From Caulobacter radicis (GTDB taxonomy: Bacteria > Pseudomonadota > Alphaproteobacteria > Caulobacterales > Caulobacteraceae): 64,000 nucleotides of DNA. Shown here piece after piece: positions 42,742 to 52,066 of this stretch. Location: the NCBI RefSeq assembly GCF_003094615.1, contig NZ_QDKO01000032.1:62001-126000 (forward strand). The letters run 5' to 3'. The notes beneath the pieces are model-generated. The model had not been told where the DNA came from. It did no database searches and worked only from the letters and a program-made list of their open reading frames with translations. Made by a program: the position numbers and the translations under genes. Numbering within the stretch: the first letter of the stretch is position 1; the number at the start of each line of letters is the position of its first letter.

Positions 42742-45602
42742 GCAAGGGCGTCACGGGCCTGCGCACCGCCGTCTCGGCTTTGGCCCTGGCCGCCGCCGTG
42801 GCGGCCGCGGCGGCGCTGGCGGCGCCGACCGCCGCGCGTTCGGCCGAAGCTGGCGCGGTGTCCGAGAAGCCGGTCGCCGGCGGCTTTGGGCTGATCGAGG
42901 GCGGCAAGCTCGCGCGGGTCGAGGCCGACGTCACCGACTGGCCCGGCGTGCTGCGCGCGGTGCAGGGCTTGCGCGGCGATCTCTCCAAGCTCTCGGGCGG
43001 GGCCCAGCCGGCCAAGGACGCACCGGTCGTCATCGTCGGCACGCTGGGCAAAAGCGCGCAGATCGACGCCCTGATCGCGGCCGGCAAGCTGGACGTCTCG
43101 GCGCTGAAGGGGCGCTGGGAAGGCTTCGTCCAGCAAGTGGTCGACAACCCGCGTCCGGGGCTCGCCCGCGCCCTGGTCATCGTCGGCGCCGACAAGCGCG
43201 GGACGATCTTCGGGGCCTATGACCTGTCCGAACGGGCCGGCGTCTCGCCCTGGACCTGGTGGGCCGACGTGCCGATTCCGGTGCGACGCGACCTGACGGT
43301 GGCGCCGGGCGCGCGGTTGCAGGCGCCGAAGGTGAAGTACCGGGGCATCTTTCTGAATGACGAGAACCCGGCCCTCTACGGCTGGGCCAACGCCACGTTC
43401 GGCGGCTTCAACCACGCCTTCTACGAGCGGGTCTACGAACTCGTGCTGCGGCTGAAGGGCGACTATCTGTGGCCGGCCATGTGGGGCAAGGCGCTCTATG
43501 ACGACGACCCGCTGAACGCGGTGCTGGCCGACGAGATGGGCGTGGTTATCGGAACCTCGCACCACGAGCCGATGATGCGGGCCCACGTCGAGTGGGAGCG
43601 CTACGGCCAGGGGCCGTGGGACTATTCGAAGAACCCCGACGCCCTGCGCCGCTTCTGGCGCGAGGGCGTCGAGCGGATGGGCGCCAATGAGAGCCTGGTC
43701 ACGGTCGGCATGCGCGGCGACGGCGACGAGCCGATGACGCAAGGCACGGCCACCAGGCTGCTGGAGAGCATCGTCGCCGACCAGCGCGCGATCATCGGCG
43801 AGGTCACCGGCAAGGATCCCTCGGCGACCCCGCAGGTCTGGGCGCTCTACAAGGAGGTGCAGGACTATTACGACGCCGGGATGCGGGTTCCGGGCGACGT
43901 GACCCTGCTGTTCGCCGACGACAACTGGGGCAACATCCGCAGGCTGCCGAAGCCCGGAGAGACCCGGCCGGGCGGCTACGGCGTCTACTACCACTTCGAC
44001 TATGTGGGCGGGCCGCGGAACTACAAGTGGCTCAATACCAACCAGATCGAACGCACCTGGGAGCAGATGAAGCGCGCCGACGACCACGGCGCCGACCGCC
44101 TCTGGATCGTCAATGTCGGCGACCTCAAGCCCATGGAGCTGCCGACCGAGTTCTTCCTCGACCTGGCCTGGGATCCGGACGCCATGTCGGTCGACAAGCT
44201 TGCGACCTACAGCCGCGACTGGGCGGCGGCGCAGTTCGGCCCCGGGAATGCGGACGAGATCGCGGGACTGCTGGACGGCTACACCAAGCTCAACGCGCGG
44301 CGGAAGCCCGAGCTGATCGACGCGGCGACCTTCAGCCTGGTCAATGATCGCGAGGCCGAGCGGGTCGAAGCCGAGTGGGCCGCGCTGGAGGCCCGCGCCG
44401 ACGTGGTGCGCGCGCTGCTGCCCAAGGCCCAGGACGACGCCTTCTTCCAGCTGGTCTGGTTCCCGATCATGGCCAGCGCCAACCATACCCGGCTCTATCT
44501 CGCCGTCGGCCGCAACCGGCTCTACGACGCGCAGGGGCGTGCCGCCTCGCTGGCCCAGGCCGACTTGGCCGAGCGGCTGTTCGCCCGCGACGCCGAGCTG
44601 ACCGGCCAGTACCACGCGATCGGCGGCGGCAAGTGGGTCCACATGATGGACCAGACCCACATCGGCTACACCGGCTGGCAGCAGCCCGAACGGAACACCT
44701 TGCCCGCCCTGGCCCGCAACGTCCTTTATCGCGGCGTGCTGATGGGCGTCGCCGTCGAGGGGCGCGAGGCGCGGGTCGACGCCGAGCAGGGCGCCGACCT
44801 GCCGCCGCTGACGCGTTGGGGCCCAACGTCGCGCTGGATCGACGTGTTCAATCGCGGGCCGTCGCAGATGACGTTCGAGGTCAGCGCCGGCGCGCCGTGG
44901 CTGAAGCTGTCGCGCGGCCCGGCCGGCGACTGGGGCGATACGCGGCTGGAAGTCTCGGTCGACTGGGCCAGGGCGCCCAGGGGCGTGCACCGCGTCCCGA
45001 TCACCCTCAAGGGGCCGGGCGGGCAGCAGGCCGTGGTGACGGCGGTGGTCGACAACACGGCCCGCAAGCCGGCCAGGGGCGCCTTCGTCGAGGCCGGCGG
45101 GCCGCTGGCCATCGAGGCCGAGCACTACGTCCGGGCGACCTCGGTGGATGGCGTTGCGTGGAAGACCATCCCCAATCTCGGCCGCACGCTGTCGGGCGTA
45201 GCCGGCTATCCGACCACGACCGCGCCCAGCGCGCCGGGGAAGGGGGCGATGCTCGAATACCTGGTCGATTTCGAGAAGGCCGGGCCGGTCGACCTGACCG
45301 TGCTGGTCTCACCGGGCCTGGACGTCACTGGCGGGACGGGGCCGCGTTTCGCGGTGTCGATCGGCGATGCGCCGCCGGTGGTGGTCAACACCATCCCCGA
45401 CCCTTCGGAGAAGGCCTGGGGCAAGGCGGTGGCGGATAATGTCCGTTTGCTGACGATATCGCTGCCGGTCCCCTCGGCGGGCGCGCATCGCGTGCGGCTG
45501 TGGCGGGTGGATCCGGGCGTGGTGTTCCAACGGCTGGTGATCTCGCGCGGCGCGGTGGCGGGGAGTTATCTCGGGCCGCCGGAGGGGATGCGGGTGCGCT
45601 AA
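42738..45602 (+). CDS. GH115 xylan alpha-1,2-glucuronidase
   Basis: A 954-residue exported enzyme that removes (4-O-methyl)glucuronic acid from xylan. It starts with GTG inside a GTGA overlap with the esterase stop. The same frame stays open far upstream, but only as a GC-rich shadow of the esterase gene. The signal region is SKGVTGLRTAVSALALAAAV. GH115 signatures: KYRGIFLNDENPALYGWA, LWPAMWGKALYDDDP, GTSHHEPMMRAHVEW, VTVGMRGDGDEPM and LLFADDNWGNIRRLP. The C-terminal module (AGAPWLKLSRG... ATSVDGVAWKTIPNLG) is the usual GH115 beta-rich domain. Length is normal. Confidence 0.95.
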   Translation: MSKGVTGLRTAVSALALAAAVAAAAALAAPTAARSAEAGAVSEKPVAGGFGLIEGGKLARVEADVTDWPGVLRAVQGLRGDLSKLSGGAQPAKDAPVVIVGTLGKSAQIDALIAAGKLDVSALKGRWEGFVQQVVDNPRPGLARALVIVGADKRGTIFGAYDLSERAGVSPWTWWADVPIPVRRDLTVAPGARLQAPKVKYRGIFLNDENPALYGWANATFGGFNHAFYERVYELVLRLKGDYLWPAMWGKALYDDDPLNAVLADEMGVVIGTSHHEPMMRAHVEWERYGQGPWDYSKNPDALRRFWREGVERMGANESLVTVGMRGDGDEPMTQGTATRLLESIVADQRAIIGEVTGKDPSATPQVWALYKEVQDYYDAGMRVPGDVTLLFADDNWGNIRRLPKPGETRPGGYGVYYHFDYVGGPRNYKWLNTNQIERTWEQMKRADDHGADRLWIVNVGDLKPMELPTEFFLDLAWDPDAMSVDKLATYSRDWAAAQFGPGNADEIAGLLDGYTKLNARRKPELIDAATFSLVNDREAERVEAEWAALEARADVVRALLPKAQDDAFFQLVWFPIMASANHTRLYLAVGRNRLYDAQGRAASLAQADLAERLFARDAELTGQYHAIGGGKWVHMMDQTHIGYTGWQQPERNTLPALARNVLYRGVLMGVAVEGREARVDAEQGADLPPLTRWGPTSRWIDVFNRGPSQMTFEVSAGAPWLKLSRGPAGDWGDTRLEVSVDWARAPRGVHRVPITLKGPGGQQAVVTAVVDNTARKPARGAFVEAGGPLAIEAEHYVRATSVDGVAWKTIPNLGRTLSGVAGYPTTTAPSAPGKGAMLEYLVDFEKAGPVDLTVLVSPGLDVTGGTGPRFAVSIGDAPPVVVNTIPDPSEKAWGKAVADNVRLLTISLPVPSAGAHRVRLWRVDPGVVFQRLVISRGAVAGSYLGPPEGMRVR

Positions 45603-45608
45603 ACAGGT

Positions 45609-45737
45609 ACCTCCCCCTGTGGGGGAGGTGATCGCGAAGCGATCGGTGGGGGGAGTAGTTGCGAGGTTGGCCGAAGCCTCGGCAACTGAGAACGGCCCCC
45701 CACCGGCCTTCGGCCGCCTCCCCCAGAGGGGGAGGGC
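45609..45737. repeat. intergenic inverted-repeat element, family B copy 6
   Basis: CCTCCCCCTGTGGGGGAGG and CCTCCCCCAGAGGGGGAGG arms with GATCGCGAAGCGATC, a GTTTTCAG-type core (here CTGAGAAC) and GGCCTTCGGCC hairpins. It ends at the tonB stop codon, between convergent genes. Confidence 0.85.
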
Positions 45738-46490
45738 CTAATTCTTCAGCGAAAACTCCACCGGCGCGTCCATCTCGATCCGCTCGCCCTTGATCGTGTG
45801 CGGCGGGGCGGGGAAGGGATCGGCGCGGGCGACCATGGCCCGGACCTCGGCGTCGAGCAGGGCGTGGCCCGTCGGGCCGGTCAGGCGGCAGTCCAGCACG
45901 TGGCCGGCGCGGTCGAGGACGAAGGTCACCTGCGCCACGCCCTGCTGTTTCCGCATGCGAGCGGCCTTGGGATAGGTCTTGTGGGCTTCCAGCCAGGCGC
46001 GGACCCTCGCGGCATAAGCGGTGCTGGTTCCGGCGTGGGCCTGCACGCTGTCGGCGTCGCGCCGGCCGGCGGGAGGCTTGGCGGCGGAGGCGTCCATGGC
46101 CCGGGCGGCGGCCGGCACGGCGGCCTGGGCCGCGGCGGGCGGCGTCGGGCGCGGAGGCGCTTCCGAGGGGGGAGCGGGGGAGGGCGGCGCGGGTTGGGTC
46201 AGCCAGCCGTCGGGACGCGGCGGCAGCGGCTTGGGCGCGGGCTTTTCCGGCTGCGAGGGCTGCGGCGGCGTAGGCTCGCTTTCCGGCGTCGGGGCCGGCG
46301 CGGCGTCGGGCGAGGTGGCGTTGTCGAGGGTGTCGAGCGCCGGGTCGCCAAGAGAGATCAGCATGGCCGCGTCGTCCATGGGCGCGAGGACGGGCCTCTG
46401 CTCCCACTGGACGACGGCCAGCCCGAGGGCGCCGTTGATGACCAACGACGCCCCCGTCGCCCAGGCTCGAACATGCCAGGGCGTCTTCAT
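45738..46490 (-). CDS. tonB: TonB-family energy transducer
   Basis: A 250-residue protein. The ATG at 46490 gives MKTPWHVRAWATGASLVING, a single N-terminal membrane helix. A long Pro/Ala/Glu-rich periplasmic spacer follows (TPESEPTPPQPSQPEKPAPK... APPSEAPPRPTPP). The globular TonB C-terminal domain contains YPKAARMRKQQGVAQVTFVLD. It couples the ExbBD proton channel to TonB-dependent receptors. No exbBD genes are in the window. It is 103 bp downstream of an iron-type receptor on the same strand and may be dedicated to it. Confidence 0.88.
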   Translation of the reverse strand: MKTPWHVRAWATGASLVINGALGLAVVQWEQRPVLAPMDDAAMLISLGDPALDTLDNATSPDAAPAPTPESEPTPPQPSQPEKPAPKPLPPRPDGWLTQPAPPSPAPPSEAPPRPTPPAAAQAAVPAAARAMDASAAKPPAGRRDADSVQAHAGTSTAYAARVRAWLEAHKTYPKAARMRKQQGVAQVTFVLDRAGHVLDCRLTGPTGHALLDAEVRAMVARADPFPAPPHTIKGERIEMDAPVEFSLKN

Positions 46491-46593
46491 GGCTGGAGCC
46501 CGTCCCGACCTGACGATGTCAGGCCGGGGCTCCAGTTTATGCTTGGACGCATTTTCTTCACGCGAACCGGAGTCCACTTCGCTCGAAAATGCT

Positions 46594-48645
46594 TCAGAAC
46601 GTCTTGCCGAGCGTGAGCTTGACCGTCCGGCCCTCGGCGTCCAGCGACGACAGGTGGCGGCGGAAGTTCTTGTCGAACAGGTTGTCGACCCCGGCCTGCA
46701 CCTCCAGGCCCTTCAGCGCGCCGTCCTGCGGCTTCCAGGTCAGGAACAGGTTGTGCACCGAATAGCCCGGCGTGCGCAGCGAGGCGGTGGTGGTCTCGTT
46801 CTGGTCGTCGGCGAACTCGCCGCGCCAGCCGGCCGTCAGGTTGTGGCTCGGGAAGACGTAGCCGACCGTCAGGTTCAGGGTGTCGGCCGGGATGGTGTTC
46901 AGCGGCGCGCCGCTCGTGCGGTTCTCGCCGTCGATCACCGACACCGCGCCACGCACGAACAGCTGCTTGGCGCCGTACTCGGCCTCGACCTCGACGCCCG
47001 AATAGCGGGCCTCGCCGATGTTGACGAAGTAGCTGGAGGTCGCCGTGCCGCGGGCGATCAGGTTGCTGACGTCGTTGCGGAAGAGGGTGGTCTTGATCCG
47101 CGCCTGGTCGCCCTGGCCGAACAGGTTGCGGAACTGCAGCGTGCCGCCGACCTCGTAGTTGTCCGACTCCTCGGGCTTGAGGTTGAGGCTGTAGTTGCTA
47201 GCCGTCGCCGAGGTGCGGCTGTAGATCTCGTCCAGCACCGGCATGCGCACGGTGTGGGCGATCGAGCCGAACACCGAAGCCCATTCGGTCAGGCTGTAGA
47301 GGGCGGCGATCTTCGGCGAGACACCGTTGTCCTTGATCTCGCGGCTGGTGGTCACGCCCAGGCCCGGCTGCAGCTTGGTCCAGTCGACGCGGACGCCGGG
47401 GATGACGGTCAGCTTGCCGTAGGTGACCTCGCCCTGGGCGAACAGGCCGTACTTCTCCATGTCGCCTTCGGGGTGGGTGGCCGCCCCGTGGTTGGTGCCG
47501 GTGGCGGTGCGGCGCGGGTTGCGGCGCTCCTGCTTGTAGGCCTGGGCGCCGACGGTCAGGAAGGCGACGCCGTCGCCGGCGAACTGGAACTCCGAGGTGT
47601 TCTGGGCGCGACCCTGCAGGGTCTTGTACGAGAACTCCGACTCCAGCACCCCCGACAGGAAGGTGGTGTCGGTCTGGTTGACCTTGCTGTTGGCGTAGGA
47701 GACCTGGGCCTCGAAATCGAGCAGGTCGTTACCCTCGAAGGCGTTCTGGTAGCCGATCACGGCCGTGTCGTCGGTGGTCTTGCGGCGCACCGGCGTCGTG
47801 GCCATGGCCTCGGACTGGTCGTAGATCTGGACGCTGTCGTTCTTCCAGTTCTGGTACGAGGCCCAGAGGCTGTGGTCCTTGCCGAAGGTGTAGCGGCCCT
47901 TCAGCAGGTAGCTGTCGGAGGTGGCGTTGGAGGCCGGCACGACCTGGCCGTTGCCGTTCTCGTACTCGTCGCTGCGGCGGCTGGTGTACATGCCCAGCAC
48001 TTCCAGCTTTTCGGTCGGCTTGAAGGCCAGGATGCCCGAGCCGAAGCGGGCCTCGGCGTTGCTCTCGACGCCGCCGCGCAGGCGCACGGCTAAGCGGTCG
48101 TCGCCTTGCAGGAAGTCCGAGGCGTCCTTGCTGGTGAAGCTGACCACGCCGGCCAGGGCGCCCGCGCCGTAGAGGGTGGACGAGGCCGGGCCACGCAGCA
48201 CCTCGACGCGCTTGTAGAACTCGGGGTCGCTGAAGAACGCGCCCATCCGGTACTGCTCGAAGAATTTCGTGACGCCGTCGATCTGCATCAGGATGCGGCT
48301 GTCGCTGTCGGCCAGGCCGGTGCCCATGCCGCGGATGTTGAAGCCCTGACCCAGGGCGCCGACGCCGCCCATGGTGTTGACGCCGGGGATGCCGGCCAGG
48401 AGGTCGCCGATGGTCGAGGCCTGGGCCTGGTCGATGGCGTCCTGGTCGAGCGTGGTGACGGCCTGGGGCGTGTCGATCGCCACCTTCTCCTGGCCGGCCG
48501 AGACGACGACCTTGCCCAGCGACAGCTTGCTGGTGGTGACGGCCTCTTCGGGCGCATCGGCGGTCTGGGCGTGGGCGAGGCCGGCGAGAACGAGGTTGGC
48601 GACGCCGGCCAGCAACAGGCCGCGCGTCCGGTTGGAAATGCGCAT
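46594..48645 (-). CDS. TonB-dependent receptor of the haem/haemoglobin type
   Basis: A 683-residue outer-membrane receptor with signal peptide ending AGLAHAQ. The TonB-box-like LGKVVVSAG precedes a plug domain (TIGDLLAGIPGVNTM, FNIRGMG, ILMQIDGVTKFFEQYRMG, VEVLRGPASSTLYG). The barrel ends GRTVKLTLGKTF. A segment resembling the haem-receptor FRAP/NPNL box is present but diverged (VRMPVLDEIYSR... NLKPEESDNYEVG). Its upstream region carries a Fur-box-like palindrome and a tonB gene follows, so iron or haem uptake is likely. A siderophore ligand cannot be excluded. Confidence 0.87.
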   Translation of the reverse strand: MRISNRTRGLLLAGVANLVLAGLAHAQTADAPEEAVTTSKLSLGKVVVSAGQEKVAIDTPQAVTTLDQDAIDQAQASTIGDLLAGIPGVNTMGGVGALGQGFNIRGMGTGLADSDSRILMQIDGVTKFFEQYRMGAFFSDPEFYKRVEVLRGPASSTLYGAGALAGVVSFTSKDASDFLQGDDRLAVRLRGGVESNAEARFGSGILAFKPTEKLEVLGMYTSRRSDEYENGNGQVVPASNATSDSYLLKGRYTFGKDHSLWASYQNWKNDSVQIYDQSEAMATTPVRRKTTDDTAVIGYQNAFEGNDLLDFEAQVSYANSKVNQTDTTFLSGVLESEFSYKTLQGRAQNTSEFQFAGDGVAFLTVGAQAYKQERRNPRRTATGTNHGAATHPEGDMEKYGLFAQGEVTYGKLTVIPGVRVDWTKLQPGLGVTTSREIKDNGVSPKIAALYSLTEWASVFGSIAHTVRMPVLDEIYSRTSATASNYSLNLKPEESDNYEVGGTLQFRNLFGQGDQARIKTTLFRNDVSNLIARGTATSSYFVNIGEARYSGVEVEAEYGAKQLFVRGAVSVIDGENRTSGAPLNTIPADTLNLTVGYVFPSHNLTAGWRGEFADDQNETTTASLRTPGYSVHNLFLTWKPQDGALKGLEVQAGVDNLFDKNFRRHLSSLDAEGRTVKLTLGKTF

Positions 48646-48665
48646 ACGAATATCCCCGTATATAA

Positions 48666-48684
48666 GCGAATAAGAATCATTCGC
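48666..48684. promoter_or_regulatory. Fur-box-like site
   Basis: GCGAATAAGAATCATTCGC has six-base inverted arms GCGAAT/ATTCGC. Read on the minus strand (GCGAATGATTCTTATTCGC) it agrees with the classical Fur box at about 12 of 19 positions. It lies 21-39 bp before the receptor start. Confidence 0.7.
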
Positions 48685-48758
48685 ACTATCTGGGCGAGCG
48701 ACTCCCGACAGAGCGCCTCGCCGAACGGCGACGCTTTTGGTCGCCTTTCCGCCTTAAT

Positions 48759-48777
48759 GCAAGTGACTCTTAATAGC
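48759..48777. promoter_or_regulatory. possible second Fur-like site
   Basis: GCAAGTGACTCTTAATAGC matches the adjacent Fur-box-like sequence at about 14 of 19 positions when that is read on the minus strand. Weak by itself. Confidence 0.4.
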
Positions 48778-48892
48778 GAGTTGATGCGAGGGTGCAAAAG
48801 TGGGCGGACAGGGGCGGCGGCCTTTGTGTCCTGTCGCGTTTGCGCGCACCTTGCGCCGGGGTCGTTCGAGAGGCCCGGGTGGAGATCACGGC

Positions 48893-49423
48893 ATGGCCAA
48901 GCTCGTCTTCGGCATGAACCAGTCCCTCGACGGCTATGTCGACCACATGGGCTTTGGTCCGGATCCCGTGCTGTTCCAATACTTCGTCGACCAGGCGCGG
49001 AGCCTGACGGGCAGCCTGTATGGCCGCCGCCTCTACGAGATCATGAGCTACTGGGACGACGAGCACCCGGAGTGGGACGAGGCCAGGCGCGACTTCGCGG
49101 CGGCCTGGCGCGGTTGCCCCAAATGGGTGGTGTCGCGCTCGCTGACGTCCGTCGGGCCGAACGCGTCGTTGCTCGAGGGCGATCTTGCGACGGCCGTCCG
49201 CGCGCTGAAGGATCGCCACGACGGGGTGATCGAGGTCGGCGGACCGGACTTGGCCCGAAGCCTGACCAAGCTTGGCCTGATCGACGAGTACAAGATCTAT
49301 TTGCACCCCGTGGTGCTGGGCGAGGGGGCGCCGTTCTTCGCGGGCTCCAAGCCCAAGCTGCGCCTAGTGGACAGCACCCGGATCGGCAACGAGGTCGTCA
49401 GGCTGACCTACGTGCCTGCGTAG
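48893..49423 (+). CDS. dihydrofolate reductase/RibD C-terminal family protein
   Basis: A 176-residue cytoplasmic protein of the RibD C-terminal (DHFR-like) family. The ATG at 48893 follows GGTGGAG. Motifs: FGMNQSLDGYVDH at the N-terminus, GRRLYEIMSYW for the nucleotide region, then VEVGGPDLARSLTKLGLIDEY and LHPVVLGEGAPFF. Stand-alone members such as YyaP/YwjB are poorly characterised reductases. It is divergent from the receptor gene and shares its 247-bp control region, but no functional link is evident. Confidence 0.85.
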   Translation: MAKLVFGMNQSLDGYVDHMGFGPDPVLFQYFVDQARSLTGSLYGRRLYEIMSYWDDEHPEWDEARRDFAAAWRGCPKWVVSRSLTSVGPNASLLEGDLATAVRALKDRHDGVIEVGGPDLARSLTKLGLIDEYKIYLHPVVLGEGAPFFAGSKPKLRLVDSTRIGNEVVRLTYVPA

Positions 49424-49471
49424 CGGGGAAGGGGCGGATCTGTTTCGTATTTGATGGCGCGGATACTTCAC

Positions 49472-49588
49472 TCGTCATCCCGGCCGGAGGACCGCGTAGC
49501 GGACCGTAGAGCCGGGACCCAGAGGCCGCCTGCGGTGCGCCGGCCCCTGGGTCCAGGATAAGCCCTGCGGGCTTTCCGGGATGACGAG
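49472..49588. repeat. intergenic inverted-repeat element, family C copy 2
   Basis: CGTCATCCCGGCC...AGCCGGGACCCAG and CCTGGGTCC...GGCTTTCCGGGATGACG, matching the element at 20394-20497, between convergent genes. Confidence 0.85.
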
Positions 49589-49626
49589 CCGTTTGGGTGA
49601 GAAGGCGCCCTGGGGAGCGCCGACCC

Positions 49627-51421
49627 TCAAATCCCCTTCCACTCGTCGATCACCGAGGCCAGCACGTCGAGCGGCATGGTGCCGGCGGTCAGGCCTGTGT
49701 CGTGGAAGCCCTTGAGGCTGAACCTGTCGCCCAGGCGCTTTTGGGCGCGGGCCCGGCTTTCCGTCCAGGTGCGCCAGCCGAGCATGTAGCTGGACGCCTG
49801 GCCCGGCTGGACGCAGTAGCGCTCGATCTCGCGGGTGACCGAGCTTTCGGCGTCGCCCAGCGTCTCCGACATGTAGGCGATGGCCCGCTCGCGGCTCCAG
49901 CGCTTGGCGTGGATGCCGGAGTCGAGCACCAGCCGCGAGGCGCGGAACAGCATCGAGGCGATGTAGCCGAGCTGGCCCAATGGATCGTCCTTGTAGGCCC
50001 CCATCTCGTCGGCCAGCTCCTCGGCATAGAGCGCCCAGCCTTCCGAATAGCCCGAGAAGATCGGCAGGCGGCGCAGGGTGGGGATGCCCGGCGCCTCCAT
50101 CATCAGGGCGTTCTGCAGGTGGTGGCCGGGGATGGCCTCGTGGAACACCAGGGTCGGCAGGTCGAAACGCGGCTGCTCGGCCGTGTCGCGCAGGTTGATC
50201 GAGAACAGGCCAGGGCGCGAGCCGTCCAAGCTGGGCGGGGTGTAGTAGGCGCCGGGCGCGCCGCTCTCGATCGACGGCGGGATGCGCTGGATCTTCACCC
50301 CGGCCTTGGGCAGGCGGCCGAAATAGCCGGGCAGGCGCTCGCGCATGGCCTGGGTCTTGGCCTCCAGGTCGGCCAGCAGGGCGGCGGCCGGCGTCGTCGT
50401 TGGGATAGAGATTGGCCGGGTCGCGACGCAGGGCGGCGATGCGGGCGCCGACCGGGCCCTGCGTCAGGCCGCGGGCCCTGAGGATGGCGTCGGCGCGGGC
50501 GCTGAACCGAGCAACCAGCTCCAGGCCCAGGCGGTGGATCTCCTCGCCGGCCAGGTCGGTGGTCGTGGCCGAGCGCACGGCGTAGCGGTAGTAGGCCTCG
50601 CCGTCCGGCAGGCGCCAGACGCCGGCGTCGTGGGTCGCGGTGGGCAGGGCGGCGGTCAGCAGGTCGGCCTGGCGGCGTAGGGCCGGATAGACCTCGGCCT
50701 CGACGATCTTCGATGCGCGGGCTTCCCACTCGCCGGGGATGGCGGCAGTGCGGCGGGTGAGGCCCGTCACCAGCTCGGACCTGGCCGGGGCCGGCGCCAG
50801 CAGGGCCGAGAACTGGGCCAGGGTGGTGCGCAGCACGAAGTCGGGCGGGGTGGCGCCCTTGGCGAAGTCGGCGCGAGCCCGGGCGGTTTCCTGGTCGAGC
50901 AGCCCGGCGAAGGCCGACAGGCGCGAGAGGTAGGCCTCGGCGTCTTCCTTCGTCTTCACCGGATGGGTGTCGGCCAGGAAGCTGGGCACGGCGCGATAGG
51001 CGCCCGACAGCTGCGAGACGATGTAGGGCACGGCGACGCCGACGTTCGGATCGCCGAACGGCATGGCGTAGCTCTGCAAGGTGGTGTCGGCCAGATAGGC
51101 GGCCGAGCGATGGTTGACCCGGTCCATGCCGGTCAGGGCCTTGGCGTCGAAGGTCGCAAGCTGGGCCTGCAGGTCGACGAACAGCTGGCGGGTGCGGGCG
51201 ATCCCGGCCGGCGAGCGGTCGTCCAGCCTGCCGCGCGCGGCGGCGTTGGGGCCGGCGTCCATGCCCGTCAGGGTCATCAGCTGCGGCGAGTCGAGCATCG
51301 CCTTGCCGATCAGGCCCTCCAGCACGGCGGTCAGGCGCTCGCCCTCGGTCTCGCGGGCCAGGGCGGGGACGGGCGCGGCCAGGGCGGCGGCGGACGCAAG
51401 GAAAGAACGGCGGTCGATCAT
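49627..51421 (-). pseudogene. frameshifted DUF885 family gene
   Basis: The 5' part starts at an ATG near 51421 with signal MIDRRSFLASAAALAAPVPA and runs in frame to RRDPANLYPNDDAGR. The reading then shifts at about 50387-50397, in a run reading GGCCGCCGCC on the coding strand. The rest of the family sequence continues in another frame to the stop at 49627, including the metal motif HEAIPGHH and SGYSEGWALYAEE. The intact paralogue at 35577 shows that the parts belong together (YPNTDEGR, then PPLDGSRPG). Loss of two bases or gain of one would explain it. Full-length product would be about 597 residues. It is a genuine mutation or a sequencing error. Confidence 0.85.
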
Positions 51422-51521
51422 GGGCTCGGTTGTACCCTGCGCCGCGTTTCGCGCCAGGGATGATGTGGCTGGGACGGAATGACCAAGGACAATCCGCGCC
51501 GCTTGAGCTAAAGCCTGAAGC

Positions 51522-51941
51522 GTGACCCGGCCGACCTTCCATCGCTGGACCAACGCCCGCGCCGTCTTCATGACGCTCGCGGCGCTGGCGGTCGCCTTGA
51601 AGGTGCTGATCCCGGCCGGCTTCATGACCGCGCCGGAACCGCGCAACGGCCTGCCCTTCGCCCTGGTGCTCTGCACCGGCCAGGGGGCCATGGTCGTCGC
51701 GCCCGGCGAGCGCCTGGATCACAAGAAGGGCTCCGACGAGAAGCCCGCCGACGCCCCCTGCGCCTTCGCGGCCCTGGGTGCGGCCATGGGCGCGCCGCCG
51801 GCTGACCTAGCCGTCGCGCCGGTCGAGTTCGTCGCCTATGCCACCCAGCCGCAGCCGGCCCGCGTCGTCCACCTGGCCCCCGGCCGGGGCCTGGCCGCGC
51901 CGCCGCTGCCGGCCAGAGGTCCTCCCAGCCTGCTGATCTGA
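51522..51941 (+). CDS. DUF2946-like small protein of the copper cluster
   Basis: A 139-residue protein starting with GTG at 51522. A hydrophobic segment (VFMTLAALAVALKVLIPAGF) is followed by LPFALVLCTGQGAMVV. A His/Cys-bearing stretch comes next (DHKKGSDEKPADAPCAF), then a Pro-rich tail. This is the pattern of DUF2946 proteins, which commonly sit beside copper-type TonB-dependent receptors. The Cys and His residues could bind copper. It is first of five co-directional genes. Function is not established. Confidence 0.72.
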   Translation: MTRPTFHRWTNARAVFMTLAALAVALKVLIPAGFMTAPEPRNGLPFALVLCTGQGAMVVAPGERLDHKKGSDEKPADAPCAFAALGAAMGAPPADLAVAPVEFVAYATQPQPARVVHLAPGRGLAAPPLPARGPPSLLI

Positions 51942-51985
51942 CCGCCGGTCGCGCGACCGGCGGAGCGCCCGGCCGCGCGCCGGGC
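51942..51985 (+). promoter_or_regulatory. two tandem GC hairpins in the leader of the copper receptor gene
   Basis: CCGCCGGTCGC with its reverse complement forms a perfect 22-bp palindrome at 51942-51963. Right after it, GCCCGGC (51967-51973) pairs with GCCGGGC (51979-51985) around a 5-base loop. The second has no T-run. They may attenuate or process the transcript between the DUF2946 gene and the receptor gene. Confidence 0.6.
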
Positions 51986-52066
51986 CCGTAACGCCGCGCG
52001 CGAGACCGCGCCCGGCCAAGATCCGCCTGCTGATGGCCGTGCGAGGCGCGGCCCAAGGACCCGAAG

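Noticed and set aside
45609..45737. Insertion sequence remnant
   Set aside because: No transposase fragment or target-site duplication is visible. The structure matches the family B intergenic repeats.
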